Source of the DNA: Planctomycetota bacterium
GTDB taxonomy: Bacteria > Planctomycetota > UBA1135
NCBI GenBank assembly: GCA_002705055.1
Contig: PAHY01000016.1
Span: forward strand, 1-64,000
Length of the DNA stretch: 64,000 nucleotides
Direction of reading: 5' to 3'
The position numbers and the translations under genes were made by a program. The notes beneath the pieces were generated by a model. The model worked only from the letters and a program-made list of their open reading frames with translations. It was not told the DNA's origin and searched no databases. The stretch's first letter is position 1, and every line of letters begins with the position of its first letter. Shown in pieces: positions 25,400 through 35,048 of the stretch.

Positions 25400-26805
25400 G
25401 CGCCGAGCAGGGCCTCGGCGGTGAGGAAGAAGATCACCACCGCACTCAGGTCTGACACCGCGATCATCAGCGGGCCCGCCACGACCGCCGGGTCTTTGCC
25501 GGCTGCCTCGGTGCCCATGGCGATGGCCGAGGCGATGGTTGTGGTCCAGGTCATCGCGATGAGCAGCGCGAGCGCCATCGAAAAGCCGACTTCTTTGGAG
25601 ACGAACCAGGTCGCAGCGGGCAAGGCAAGCAGAGCACACATCGCGCCGAGCGACAGGCCGACCTGCACTTCGGTGAGGAAGACGCGCAGGCGCTTGCCGT
25701 CGACGATTTGGCCCACCGCAAAGCCGCGCACCAGCACGGCTGAGGTCTGCATGCCGACCGTGCCGGCCAGCGCCAGCACCATCGGAATGAAGCTGATGAT
25801 CGCCGTGAGCGCCCCTTTGTCGATCGTGGCTTCGGTGACCTGGGCCGCGCCCTCGGCCAGCCCGCCGGCGAAGGTGTCCATGACCCGGGACATCACGAGG
25901 CCGGCGATCACCGGAATCGTCAGCATCGGGGCACGATGCAGCACTTTGGTGCGCAAGGTCTCGGAGGCGTCCGAGCCGGCACCCGCACCGGCCAGCAGCA
26001 GAGCGTCTTCCGAACCCTCGCCTTCCAGCACTTCCAGCGCGTCGTCGGCCGTGACGATGCCCACGATCGCACCACGCGGATCCACCACCGGGATCGCGGA
26101 CAGGTTGTAGTGCAGCAGACGGTGGGCGACGTCTTCCTGGTCCTCGTCGACGCGCGCGAGGATCACGTCCGGGTTCATCAGATCGCCGACGATTTCGTGG
26201 ATGTTGGCCTCGAGCAGCTCGCGGGAGCTGATCACCCCCTGAAGCACCTCGCGTTCATCGGTGACGTACAGCGAGTGGATGGTCTCCGCGGAGTCCTCGT
26301 CGCGCTTGATCCGCTTGAGCACATCACCGATCCGCTCGTCCTGGGACACGGTGATGAACTCGGTGGTCATCAGACCGCCTGCGGATTCCGGCTCGTACTC
26401 GGCCAGGTGGCGCAGATCGCTGGCGTCCTCGGGCTCGATGAAGCACAGAACCTGGTGCCGGACGTCCTCCGGGACCATCTCGAGGATGTCAGTGCCGTCG
26501 TCGGCGGGGATCCGCTCGAGCTTGCGCGCCAGCATCTCGGGCTCGATGCCTTCGAGCAGGGCTTCGACCAGCTTGGGCTCGGCTTCGGCCAGGACCTCGG
26601 CCTGGACCTCCTCGGGCAGGCTGGTGTAGAGCTGGCGGGCCTCCTCGCGCTCAAAATCCAGCCACAAGACGTCGGCAATGTCCGCGGCGTAGTGGCCTTC
26701 GTCGGGCACCAGCTCGCCCTGCGCGCCGCCCTCGAGGTGAGTGCGGAGCGCCAGCAGCACCTGATGGCGCATCTCGCGGCGACGGTGACGAGGCATGCGC
26801 GCCAT
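25396..26805 (-). CDS. mgtE: MgtE-family magnesium transporter
   Basis: MgtE N domain, CBS pair, 5-TM domain; start inferred near 26805/26796, the longer ORF N-terminus is antisense to the next gene. Confidence 0.88.
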   Translation of the reverse strand: MARMPRHRRREMRHQVLLALRTHLEGGAQGELVPDEGHYAADIADVLWLDFEREEARQLYTSLPEEVQAEVLAEAEPKLVEALLEGIEPEMLARKLERIPADDGTDILEMVPEDVRHQVLCFIEPEDASDLRHLAEYEPESAGGLMTTEFITVSQDERIGDVLKRIKRDEDSAETIHSLYVTDEREVLQGVISSRELLEANIHEIVGDLMNPDVILARVDEDQEDVAHRLLHYNLSAIPVVDPRGAIVGIVTADDALEVLEGEGSEDALLLAGAGAGSDASETLRTKVLHRAPMLTIPVIAGLVMSRVMDTFAGGLAEGAAQVTEATIDKGALTAIISFIPMVLALAGTVGMQTSAVLVRGFAVGQIVDGKRLRVFLTEVQVGLSLGAMCALLALPAATWFVSKEVGFSMALALLIAMTWTTTIASAIAMGTEAAGKDPAVVAGPLMIAVSDLSAVVIFFLTAEALLGA

Positions 26806-26850
26806 CGTAACTGCCGCTCGCGCTTGGCGATCCGGCCGAGATCGGGGAAA

Positions 26851-28092
26851 ATGGTCAGCGTGGAACGCAGCGAGCTGATCTACGACTGGGAGGCCCACGG
26901 CCCCAACCACCTGCCGTCCCCGAAGAGCAAGGTCATGCTCGACGACGAGACGCTGCGGGATGGCCTGCAGTGCCCCTCGGTGATCGCCCCGCCGCTCGAT
27001 GCCAAGATCGAGCTGATCCATCTGATGGATCAGCTGGGCATCGACACCGCTGATGTCGGCCTGCCCGGCGCCGGCGCCAACGCGCGCGAGCACATCCTGA
27101 CGCTGGCGCGCGAGATGCAGTCGCTGTCGATCACGCCCAACGTGGCCTGCCGCACCGTGGTCAGTGACATCGAGCCGGTGGTCGACATGGTGCAGCAGCT
27201 CGGCACGCCGATCGAAGTCTGCGCCTTCATCGGCAGTTCGCCGATTCGCGCCTACGCCGAGAACTGGGATCTCGATCGCATGGAAGGTCATGTGCGCGAT
27301 GCCGTGGGCTTTGCCTCGAAGAACGGACTGCCGGTCATGTTCGTGACCGAGGACACCGTGCGTTCGACTCCCGAGACTTTGAGTCGGCTGTTCACGGCCG
27401 CGCTGGAAGAAGGCGCGCAGCGCCTTTGTCTGTGCGACACCGTCGGCAGCGCGACGCCGGCCGAGGTGCGCAACCTGGTGCGCTGGACGCGCGAGTTCCT
27501 GGTCAGCCAGGATCGCGCCGAGATCGGCATCGACTGGCACGGCCATCGCGACCGCGGCTTGGGCCTGATCAATACGCTGGCCGCGATCTCCGGCGGCGCC
27601 ACGCGCGCGCACGGCGCGGCGATGGGCATCGGCGAGCGCGCCGGCAACACCGAGATGGACCTGCTGCTGGTCAACCTGAAGATCGCCGGCTGGATTGACC
27701 GCGACCTCACGAAGCTCGGCGATTATGTGCGCGCCGCGGCCAAAGCCGTGGGGCGCGAACTGCGCCATGAATACCCGGTGTTCGGCGCCGACGCCTTTGA
27801 GACCGGCACCGGCGTGCACGCCGCGGCGGTGATCAAGGCGCTGCGCAAAGGCGACACCTGGCTGGCCGACCGCGTCTATTCCGGTGTGCCCGCCGGCGAA
27901 TTCGGCATGGAGCAGGCCATCTCGGTCGGCCCGATGAGCGGCAAGTCCAACGTCATGTTCAAGCTCGAGAAGCTGGGCATCGACGTGACCGAAGAGCGCG
28001 TCGAAGCCGTGCTGGATCGCGCCAAGAACTCCGACCGTCTGCTGACCGACGCCGAAGTGACCGCCGCCGCGCTGGCGGCACAGCCGGCCTGA
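26851..28092 (+). CDS. HMGL-like acyltransferase/lyase (2-isopropylmalate/homocitrate synthase family)
   Basis: LDDETLRDGLQCPSV, LCDTVGSATPAEVRNLV, DWHGHRDRGLGLINTL. Confidence 0.8.
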   Translation: MVSVERSELIYDWEAHGPNHLPSPKSKVMLDDETLRDGLQCPSVIAPPLDAKIELIHLMDQLGIDTADVGLPGAGANAREHILTLAREMQSLSITPNVACRTVVSDIEPVVDMVQQLGTPIEVCAFIGSSPIRAYAENWDLDRMEGHVRDAVGFASKNGLPVMFVTEDTVRSTPETLSRLFTAALEEGAQRLCLCDTVGSATPAEVRNLVRWTREFLVSQDRAEIGIDWHGHRDRGLGLINTLAAISGGATRAHGAAMGIGERAGNTEMDLLLVNLKIAGWIDRDLTKLGDYVRAAAKAVGRELRHEYPVFGADAFETGTGVHAAAVIKALRKGDTWLADRVYSGVPAGEFGMEQAISVGPMSGKSNVMFKLEKLGIDVTEERVEAVLDRAKNSDRLLTDAEVTAAALAAQPA

Positions 28093-28102
28093 TCCTCGTG
28101 GC

Positions 28103-29755
28103 CTAACCGCCGAAGGTCGCCGGGATCGCGAGGCGCAGGAGGCGCAGCAGACTGGGCTTCGCCTCCCAGTCAGCCCAGGCGCGGCCGAGGGCGAGCAGAC
28201 GCTTGTGGCCCGGGTCGAAGGCCGGCCTGCGGCTGGGGCGGAAGGGCGCGCGCACGATCGAACGCCGCACCTGATCGAGCATGAAGGTCTCATGCACGTG
28301 GTCGATGCCCGAGCCGGGGCTCTGCAAGCTATGTCCGGGATAGGCGCCCCAGCTGGGCGCGCCCAGACCAAAGGCGAGGCCCGGCCAGGTGTTGACGCAG
28401 ATCGTGCCGTACTCCAGGCGATCCAGCGCCGCATCAAGGAGCGCGTCCGGAACGTGCGGCGGCGCCAGCACCGCACAGGAGAGCGTGCCGAAGACCTCCT
28501 CGTTCACCGGGTCGATCGCGCGCTCGAAGAACTCTTCCACCGTCTTGGCGGCGACTGAGCATTCTGCGAGCACTGGACTGAAGGCCTCGGTGCGGCAGGC
28601 CAGTTCGGCGCGGCGCAACGGAACCTCGGGGATGAAAAGCCAGGGCAGGGCCTCGGGGGCACCGGGCGCAGCGGCTCCAGTATCACGCGCCGCGATCTCT
28701 TCGCTCTGCGGATAGTGCGCGCGAAACTCCTCCCAGCGGCGGCGTGAGCCGGGATACCAGGATGGGCGGGCGGGGAGCGCCGCCAGCTCCTCGCGCAGCG
28801 CGCGCAGGAAGGCCTCGCGCTGCGGCCAGTGCCGCGCCGTCACCACGAGCTTGGCCGCGTTGCAGTTGCACGAAGCGTTATGCGCCGCCATCGCCGCGAC
28901 CTGCCGCGCCTGGCGGCGCACATCCTGGCTCGACCAGGCGCCCGGCACGACCAGCACCGGAGTGACCGCGCCCAGCTCGGCGCTGATCGGCACCTGGACC
29001 CGCGGCTCGTGCTGCGCCTGGCGACGATCACGCTCGAGGGGATCGCTGCCCCAGACCATCGCGTCGAAACTGGCATTGCTGCCGGTGAGGTGTACGGCAG
29101 CCACGCGCGGGTGCACGGAAAGCTCGGCGCCGACCTCGGCATCACCTTCGACGAAGCCGAGATAGCCCGCTTCGATCAGCGGCGCGAAGGCCTGTTCCAT
29201 CGGCGCGCGGATGGCCGCGTTGACCGGGTTCAGCTTCACGACAGCGGTTCGGCCGTGACGCAGCAGCTGGTCCAGAAAGTCAAAGACCAGGATCGAGTCG
29301 ATGTTGCCGGCCCCGAGGATCAGCGCCAGTCCCGGTGGGCCTTGCCGGCGTTCGGTCTGCGCCGGCGCCGCGCCGGCTTCCAGTTCGACCTCCACCTTCA
29401 TCCCCGGCATCAGCTGACTCTCGATGTAGCCGTACGGGAAGGTCTGCACCCAAGGCCGGGCGCTGGGGCTGACTCGCACCGGCAGCCGATCGGCCGCGCG
29501 CTTGCCTTCCAAGGTCTCGGCGTAGAGGCGAAGCGCCCGCAGCGAGACCGCAACGCCCGCCACCCATTCTTCGCCCGCGAGCTTGGCGTGCGGCCGCACC
29601 CCTTTGGTGCGACACGCCGTCTGCACCCAGCCGACCCGCCCGGCATGCAGCCGCTGCGCGCAGGCCCGCAACAGCTTGGCGCGCGCGGCATCGTCGAGCG
29701 CGGCCCAAGCCTCAGCCTGGTCCGCCACGCGCTCGATGATCTGGGTTGGCTTCAT
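28103..29755 (-). CDS. Aldehyde dehydrogenase family protein
   Basis: LALILGAGNIDSILVFDFLDQLL, HLTGSNASFDAMVWG, NASCNCNAAKLVV; start inferred at 29755. Confidence 0.75.
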   Translation of the reverse strand: MKPTQIIERVADQAEAWAALDDAARAKLLRACAQRLHAGRVGWVQTACRTKGVRPHAKLAGEEWVAGVAVSLRALRLYAETLEGKRAADRLPVRVSPSARPWVQTFPYGYIESQLMPGMKVEVELEAGAAPAQTERRQGPPGLALILGAGNIDSILVFDFLDQLLRHGRTAVVKLNPVNAAIRAPMEQAFAPLIEAGYLGFVEGDAEVGAELSVHPRVAAVHLTGSNASFDAMVWGSDPLERDRRQAQHEPRVQVPISAELGAVTPVLVVPGAWSSQDVRRQARQVAAMAAHNASCNCNAAKLVVTARHWPQREAFLRALREELAALPARPSWYPGSRRRWEEFRAHYPQSEEIAARDTGAAAPGAPEALPWLFIPEVPLRRAELACRTEAFSPVLAECSVAAKTVEEFFERAIDPVNEEVFGTLSCAVLAPPHVPDALLDAALDRLEYGTICVNTWPGLAFGLGAPSWGAYPGHSLQSPGSGIDHVHETFMLDQVRRSIVRAPFRPSRRPAFDPGHKRLLALGRAWADWEAKPSLLRLLRLAIPATFGG

Positions 29756-29776
29756 CTCCCTTGATAGGATCCCGCG

Positions 29777-31198
29777 ATGTCGCTTTCTGCCCCGCGCACT
29801 GCAAGGCTGTTGCTGGCCGGCGTTCTTGCCTGCGTGGCGACTGGCTGCGGCCGCGCACCCGAGCCGGAGCCGACGGCAAGCCGGCCGCATATCGTACTGG
29901 TGATCGCCGACGACCTCGGCTGGGGCGATCTCCCGAAGTACGGCGGCCCAGCGACGACTCCCACCCTCGATGCGCTTGCCCGGGAAGGGCGGCGGCTGGA
30001 GCAGTTTCATACCTTTCCGCTCTGCACGCCCTCGCGGGCCGCGCTGCTGACGGGCCGGGTGCCCCTCGCCGATGGGCTCGCCTGGTCCCCGCTGCGGCCA
30101 TGGAGCGACCTGGGCCTTCCCTCAGATGCCGAGACTTTGCCCGAGCTTCTGCAGGCCGCCGGCTACCACACCGCCCTACTGGGCAAGTGGCATCTCGGTC
30201 ACACGCGCGCCGACCAGCACCCCCAGCGGCACGGCTTCGATCACTTCTACGGCTTCCTGACGGGCGCGATCGACTACTTCACGCATCAGAGCCGAGATGG
30301 CGGATTGGATTGGCAGCGCAACGGCAAGACTGTCGACGAGCCGGGCTACGTCACCCGGCTGCTCACCGAGGAGGCCGAGCGGCTGATCGCCGCGCACGAT
30401 TTCTCGCAGCCGCTCTTTCTGATGCTCTCGTACAGCGCGCCGCACCGGCCGATGCAGGCGCCGACTGAGACTCTGGAGCAGATGGATGCCTGGCAGGATC
30501 CTGCCGAGAAGCTGTACGCCGCGATGCTGGCCGAGTTCGATCAGGGGCTGGCTCGCGTGCAGTCCGCGATCGCGGCTGCCGGGGTGGCCGAGGACACGCT
30601 CTGGCTCGTGATCTCAGACAACGGCGCAGCGCTGCAGCTAGGTGGATCGAATGATCCGCTGAAGGGCGGGAAGTCGGCGGTCACCCAGGGGGGGCTGCGC
30701 GTGCCGGCCTGGGTGCACTGGCCCAGCCGCATCGAAGGGGGCGCTCCCATCGAGGAGTTCACCACGGTGATGAACCTCGCACCGACGCTCGCCGGCTTTG
30801 CCCAGACCCAATTCGCCACACCCCAGGACGGTCATGACTTGCACCGCGCCTGGCTCGGTGAAGCGAGCTACCCAACGCCGCAAGCTGCGGTCTTTGTCGC
30901 ACACAACGATCAGCGTGGGCAGATGGCCATCATCGACTGGCCATGGAAACTCCTGCGCCGCATCGATCGTGACGGCGGCGAGGCGCGCGAGCAGCTGTTC
31001 CGTCTCGATGAGGATCCGACCGAGTCGAAGAACCTCATCCGCGAACAGGAGCTTCAAGCGCAGACGATGCGCGAGGAACTCGCGCGCTGGCTGGCGCAGG
31101 ACCCGCAGGGCGTCAGCCTGGAGCGCCTGCCGGACTGGCAAGGCGATGCCCCAGAAATGTGGAAAGCCCCTGCCGCGTGGGCAGAGGCTCTCCGTTGA
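29777..31198 (+). CDS. Arylsulfatase-like sulfatase (lipoprotein)
   Basis: CTPSRAALLTGR Cys-type sulfatase signature; HIVLVIADDLGWGDL; lipobox VATGC. Confidence 0.92.
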   Translation: MSLSAPRTARLLLAGVLACVATGCGRAPEPEPTASRPHIVLVIADDLGWGDLPKYGGPATTPTLDALAREGRRLEQFHTFPLCTPSRAALLTGRVPLADGLAWSPLRPWSDLGLPSDAETLPELLQAAGYHTALLGKWHLGHTRADQHPQRHGFDHFYGFLTGAIDYFTHQSRDGGLDWQRNGKTVDEPGYVTRLLTEEAERLIAAHDFSQPLFLMLSYSAPHRPMQAPTETLEQMDAWQDPAEKLYAAMLAEFDQGLARVQSAIAAAGVAEDTLWLVISDNGAALQLGGSNDPLKGGKSAVTQGGLRVPAWVHWPSRIEGGAPIEEFTTVMNLAPTLAGFAQTQFATPQDGHDLHRAWLGEASYPTPQAAVFVAHNDQRGQMAIIDWPWKLLRRIDRDGGEAREQLFRLDEDPTESKNLIREQELQAQTMREELARWLAQDPQGVSLERLPDWQGDAPEMWKAPAAWAEALR

Positions 31199-31243
31199 GG
31201 GCGCAACCGCCCCAGGGGAATCGTCGAACCAATCGCCGGCAGA

Positions 31244-31840
31244 TCAGATGACCGAGCCGGGCTTCTTGAAGGAACGAATGACCTGACCGTCTTCGTTGAG
31301 GCGCGTCAGTTCACGCTTCCGCAGCTGCTTCTGCATGGGGCGGAAGGACTTGCTCGGCTTCGTGTCCAGCACGGCCGGACGGACGGCGCCAAGCTTCGGA
31401 GCGATGCCAGCGTGATCGAAGACGATCGGCTGCTTGACCTGTTCCGGTTCGAAGACCCGAACGCGCCACAGTTGCGCAGCGGCCATCGGCGTGCGAGCAG
31501 CGGCCGCGGCAGGACGAGCCGGCGACTCGGCGCGCGCTAGGCGAGCCTCCGTCGGCTGGGCCGTCTTCTCGGTGGCAGCAGGCTCTTGTTCCGGGGTCAC
31601 GACAGGCGTGAACTCCTGGGGGCCGGCTTCGACCAGACCGAAGACATCATTCTTCGCTTTCTGCTGCAGCATGATGTCGTGGTGCCGGTAAAGGCTGTTG
31701 TGGGGCTCCGTGTTCTCCTCGAGGACGTTCAAGGAGTTGGGGGCGACGTGCTCGGCGGTGCCACAGCTGGGCGCCACGAGAGCAAGGGCGAGGATGAAGA
31801 TGAGGTTGCGAGCGATGGCCACGAGAGAAAAGGAAGGCAT
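31244..31840 (-). CDS. Hypothetical lipoprotein
   Basis: Signal peptide with lipobox ALVAPSC; Pro/Ala-rich middle. Confidence 0.5.
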   Translation of the reverse strand: MPSFSLVAIARNLIFILALALVAPSCGTAEHVAPNSLNVLEENTEPHNSLYRHHDIMLQQKAKNDVFGLVEAGPQEFTPVVTPEQEPAATEKTAQPTEARLARAESPARPAAAAARTPMAAAQLWRVRVFEPEQVKQPIVFDHAGIAPKLGAVRPAVLDTKPSKSFRPMQKQLRKRELTRLNEDGQVIRSFKKPGSVI

Positions 31841-31881
31841 GGCGAATCAAGTTTAGCCCAGTTTCTGGGGCTGAAAAACGT

Positions 31882-32331
31882 CTACCTCAAAACTCCGGAC
31901 ATCGCGCCGGAAAATTCTCGGATCCGCATTTCAATCACCGCAGACGCCCCCGGATTGTCAGCCAGCTCTGCCTGCAAAGCGGTGAGCCCTTGTACAAGCG
32001 GGCCGAGGGCTTCGGCGAGCCGCTTCTTCTCGGTGCGGAAGCGGAGCGGGTCGCCTCCCTCCTCTTCCTGCCAGCGATAGAGCTCGCGGATCTCCTCGAG
32101 CAGGGGCTTGCCCTCTGATTCTGCAGCCTGCCAGCGCGGATCGACCTTCCAGAGCATCTGCGTCGGAAGCGCCGGCGGCGCGTCGAGCGGCTGGGCCACC
32201 GTTGGCGGGGCGGAATCCTGATGGGTGGGCGGGCCATCCTTAGGTTCATGTTCCGCCAACCGATACTGATAAAAGAGGAAGGATCCGACCGCTGCGGCGA
32301 AGAGCGCCGCCATCGTCAGGATTGCTCGCAT
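31882..32331 (-). CDS. Hypothetical membrane-anchored helical protein (paralog of 33160-33663)
   Basis: N-terminal TM, Pro-rich linker, W-[QK]-E-x2-GGDP-x-[RK]-F helical domain. Confidence 0.55.
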   Translation of the reverse strand: MRAILTMAALFAAAVGSFLFYQYRLAEHEPKDGPPTHQDSAPPTVAQPLDAPPALPTQMLWKVDPRWQAAESEGKPLLEEIRELYRWQEEEGGDPLRFRTEKKRLAEALGPLVQGLTALQAELADNPGASAVIEMRIREFSGAMSGVLR

Positions 32332-32340
32332 GTTGACAGC

Positions 32341-33156
32341 CTAGAAATCGAATTCGCTGATGAGCCGAGGCGCCAGTTCGTGGAAACGATGGCTGTCCCG
32401 ACTGAGTTCGAAACACGCTGGGGTCGCCGCCGGGAGGCTGGCGAGAAAGCGCTGCACTGCGGGCCAGTCGACCTCGCCTTCGCCGGGAACGAGGTGCGTG
32501 TGATCGCCGCGGCGCATGTCGTCGAGTTGAACATTCCAGACGGAATCGCGCACCGGGCCGGCCACATCTTCGATCGCGCCTTCTTCGGCGACCAGGAGAT
32601 GGCCGACGTCGAGGCTCATGCCCAGGCGATCCCCGAGCTGCGCATGGAGGCGACGCCAGTCGGCCACGGTGGCAACGAGGTGCCCCGGCTCGGGCTCAAG
32701 CGCGAGCCGCACACCCTCTGCCTGTGCAAAGTCGAGCAGCCCGCCGAGCCGATCCACGAGGCGCGGCCAAGCCTCTTCTGAGGAGCTGCCTTCGGGAACC
32801 GCTCCCGACCAGAGCGAAACGAGCTGCGCACCCAGGGGCTCGCACCACTGCACCATCTGGCGCAGAAAGTCGATGCGCCGCTGCGCGGAAGCATCCGGCT
32901 CGAGCAGATTGGGGCGGTGCTTGCGACGCGGATCCAGGACGTAGCGCGCCCCCGTTTCGATGACGACTTGGAGCCCGACCGCCTGGGCGAGCTTGCCGTA
33001 CACCCGCAGGGCCTCGGAGCCGGTAAACATCGGATCGAGGTGACCGACGTCGGGCGTGATCGCCACCGCGCGGTAGCCCAGATGCCCCAGCCACTCGATG
33101 GCCTCCTCGAGCCGGTGGCTGGTGAAGCCATTGGAGTTGTAGCCGAGCAGGACCAC
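32341..33156 (-). CDS. Sugar phosphate isomerase/epimerase-like TIM barrel protein
   Basis: AP-endonuclease-2-like barrel: GVRLALEPEPGHLVATVADW, GMSLDVGHLLV. Confidence 0.75.
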   Translation of the reverse strand: MVLLGYNSNGFTSHRLEEAIEWLGHLGYRAVAITPDVGHLDPMFTGSEALRVYGKLAQAVGLQVVIETGARYVLDPRRKHRPNLLEPDASAQRRIDFLRQMVQWCEPLGAQLVSLWSGAVPEGSSSEEAWPRLVDRLGGLLDFAQAEGVRLALEPEPGHLVATVADWRRLHAQLGDRLGMSLDVGHLLVAEEGAIEDVAGPVRDSVWNVQLDDMRRGDHTHLVPGEGEVDWPAVQRFLASLPAATPACFELSRDSHRFHELAPRLISEFDF

Positions 33157-33159
33157 GGG

Positions 33160-33663
33160 CTACTTACGGTTGGTGGGAACGCGCTCTTCGAAGTACTTGA
33201 TCCACTGATCGATGTTCTTCTGGGCAGCGGTGTCGCCCTTGGCCTCGTCGCGCAAGGACTCGAGCGCGACCACGGCGCGCGTGACCTTGGCGCCAGCTTC
33301 CTTGACCATATTGGCGAACTTGAACGGGTCGCCTCCGACCTTCTCTTTCCACTCGACCGCGTCTTCAAAGTCGGCGAGGCCTTCCTTGCCGAGCGCGATC
33401 GCGTCACGGATGCCCTGCTTGTATGCCGGCTCTTGAACCGGCGGCGGAGTGACCACCGGGGGCTTCTCTTGGTTGGGCACCGCCGTGGGCGTGGATGGAC
33501 GCTGCGGGGTGGACCCCTGGCCCGCCTCGGCGCTCGAGCCGATGTGCACGAAGGCCCACGCCACCAGCACCAGGCAGGCCGCCAGCCCGCCGGCCACCGT
33601 GCCGCGGTCGATCATGCCGCCCGATTCGCGGGAAGGCTTGTCCTTTTTCTTCTTCGCGCTCAT
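33160..33663 (-). CDS. Hypothetical membrane-anchored helical protein (paralog of 31882-32331)
   Basis: TM + Pro-rich linker + WKEKVGGDPFKF domain; ATG at 33663. Confidence 0.55.
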   Translation of the reverse strand: MSAKKKKDKPSRESGGMIDRGTVAGGLAACLVLVAWAFVHIGSSAEAGQGSTPQRPSTPTAVPNQEKPPVVTPPPVQEPAYKQGIRDAIALGKEGLADFEDAVEWKEKVGGDPFKFANMVKEAGAKVTRAVVALESLRDEAKGDTAAQKNIDQWIKYFEERVPTNRK

Positions 33664-35048
33664 GCCGAGGCCTCGTCGAGAGGCAGAGGCTCCAGGATAG
33701 CCGCGTATCCGCCGGCGCGGAGACCGTCGGGCTCGAAGCGGCGCTCGGCGGCGACGCGATAGTCGGCCTGCTTGGCGATCCGCGCGGCCATCTGTTCGTT
33801 CTCTTCGGGCTCGAGCGAACAGGTCGTCCACAGCACCCGTGGGCGCGCGCCGTCCGGCGCGAGGTATTGCTTCTGCACGGCCTTGCGGATGAGGTTCTGG
33901 ACCGTGGTGGCGCGGTGCAGCTCGTCTTTGTGGAAGCGCGCGCGCGCCTCGGGGCGCTTATGCAGGACCCCGGTATTGGTGCACGGGACGTCGAGCACGA
34001 TCAGATCGAATTCGCCCTGCGGATACTCGAACGCCTCGGCGTCGAGGCAGTGCGTGGCGATCGAATGCCCCAGCCGCTGTGCCTCGGGCTCGATGCGTGC
34101 GAGACGGCCCGCGTCGGTGTCGCAGGCAAGAATCGTGGCATTCCCCTGCAGGAGCTCGGCGATGGCGAAGGACTTGCCACCCGGGGCAGCGCAGAGATCG
34201 AGCACCCGATCACCGGGCTGAGGCGCCGCCAGCTCGACCGCCTCGAACGACGTGAGATCCTGCACTGCCCAGTGACCTTCGGCGTAACCGGGCAGGCTGC
34301 TGAGCTCGCGGCCGATGCGGCGCGCGAGCAGAAAGCGTGGGTGCTCGCTTTCTTCCAGTTCGACGCCGGCGCCCCGCAGCGCCGTCGCGACTACTTCGCG
34401 CGTCGTGCGCAGCAGATTGACCCGGATCCAGACGGGAGGGACTTCGCTGAGCGCCTGCATGCGCGCCAACGCCGTGGACTCGCCCAATTCGTCAAACCAG
34501 CGGCGGACCAGACCGACTGGGTACGACTGCTGCTGCGCGTGATACTCGATGGGGAACTTGGCTGGATCGTCGAAGATCGGACGGTCAAACCACCAGGAGC
34601 GACGTCCCACGGTGAGGCGACGGCGGGCGAACTCGGTGGAGTAGGGATCTTCGGCCTTGGCTTTGCGCTGCAGGTTGCGCAGGACCGCATGCACGAAGCC
34701 GGTGCGCTCGCGCAGGAAGGGGCGCGCCCCCTGGATGGTGGCGTGGACCGCCGCGTGTTCGGGCACGTTCGACAGGAAGAACAGCTGCAGCGTGCCCAGG
34801 CGCAGCGCCCAGCAGGAAGCTTCGTCGGTGACGCGCTTCTTGCAGTACGGCGCGTAGATGGCGTCGAGCTGCACAGCACGACGCAGGACCCCGCCCAGAA
34901 GCTGACGCGCGAGCGAACGGTCACGGGCTTCGAGGCCGGCGCGCTGGACCGCCTCGCCGAAGCGACGGGTGGGATAGTCGCTGCGATCAAGCAGCAACTC
35001 CATGACGATGCGCCGCAGATCGGGCGGCTTCCCTTCTTTCCCACTCAT
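33660..35048 (-). CDS. rsmB: 16S rRNA (cytosine(967)-C(5))-methyltransferase
   Basis: NusB-like N-terminus, VLDLCAAPGGKSFAIAELL, LDVPCTNTGVLHKRPEARAR, TTCSLEPEENE; start at 35048. Confidence 0.9.
   Translation of the reverse strand: MSGKEGKPPDLRRIVMELLLDRSDYPTRRFGEAVQRAGLEARDRSLARQLLGGVLRRAVQLDAIYAPYCKKRVTDEASCWALRLGTLQLFFLSNVPEHAAVHATIQGARPFLRERTGFVHAVLRNLQRKAKAEDPYSTEFARRRLTVGRRSWWFDRPIFDDPAKFPIEYHAQQQSYPVGLVRRWFDELGESTALARMQALSEVPPVWIRVNLLRTTREVVATALRGAGVELEESEHPRFLLARRIGRELSSLPGYAEGHWAVQDLTSFEAVELAAPQPGDRVLDLCAAPGGKSFAIAELLQGNATILACDTDAGRLARIEPEAQRLGHSIATHCLDAEAFEYPQGEFDLIVLDVPCTNTGVLHKRPEARARFHKDELHRATTVQNLIRKAVQKQYLAPDGARPRVLWTTCSLEPEENEQMAARIAKQADYRVAAERRFEPDGLRAGGYAAILEPLPLDEASA

Noticed and set aside
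26805-28476. N-terminal half of the 1026-aa mgtE ORF as a giant fusion protein
   Set aside because: That segment is antisense to the HMGL-like gene; MgtE homology starts near 26805.
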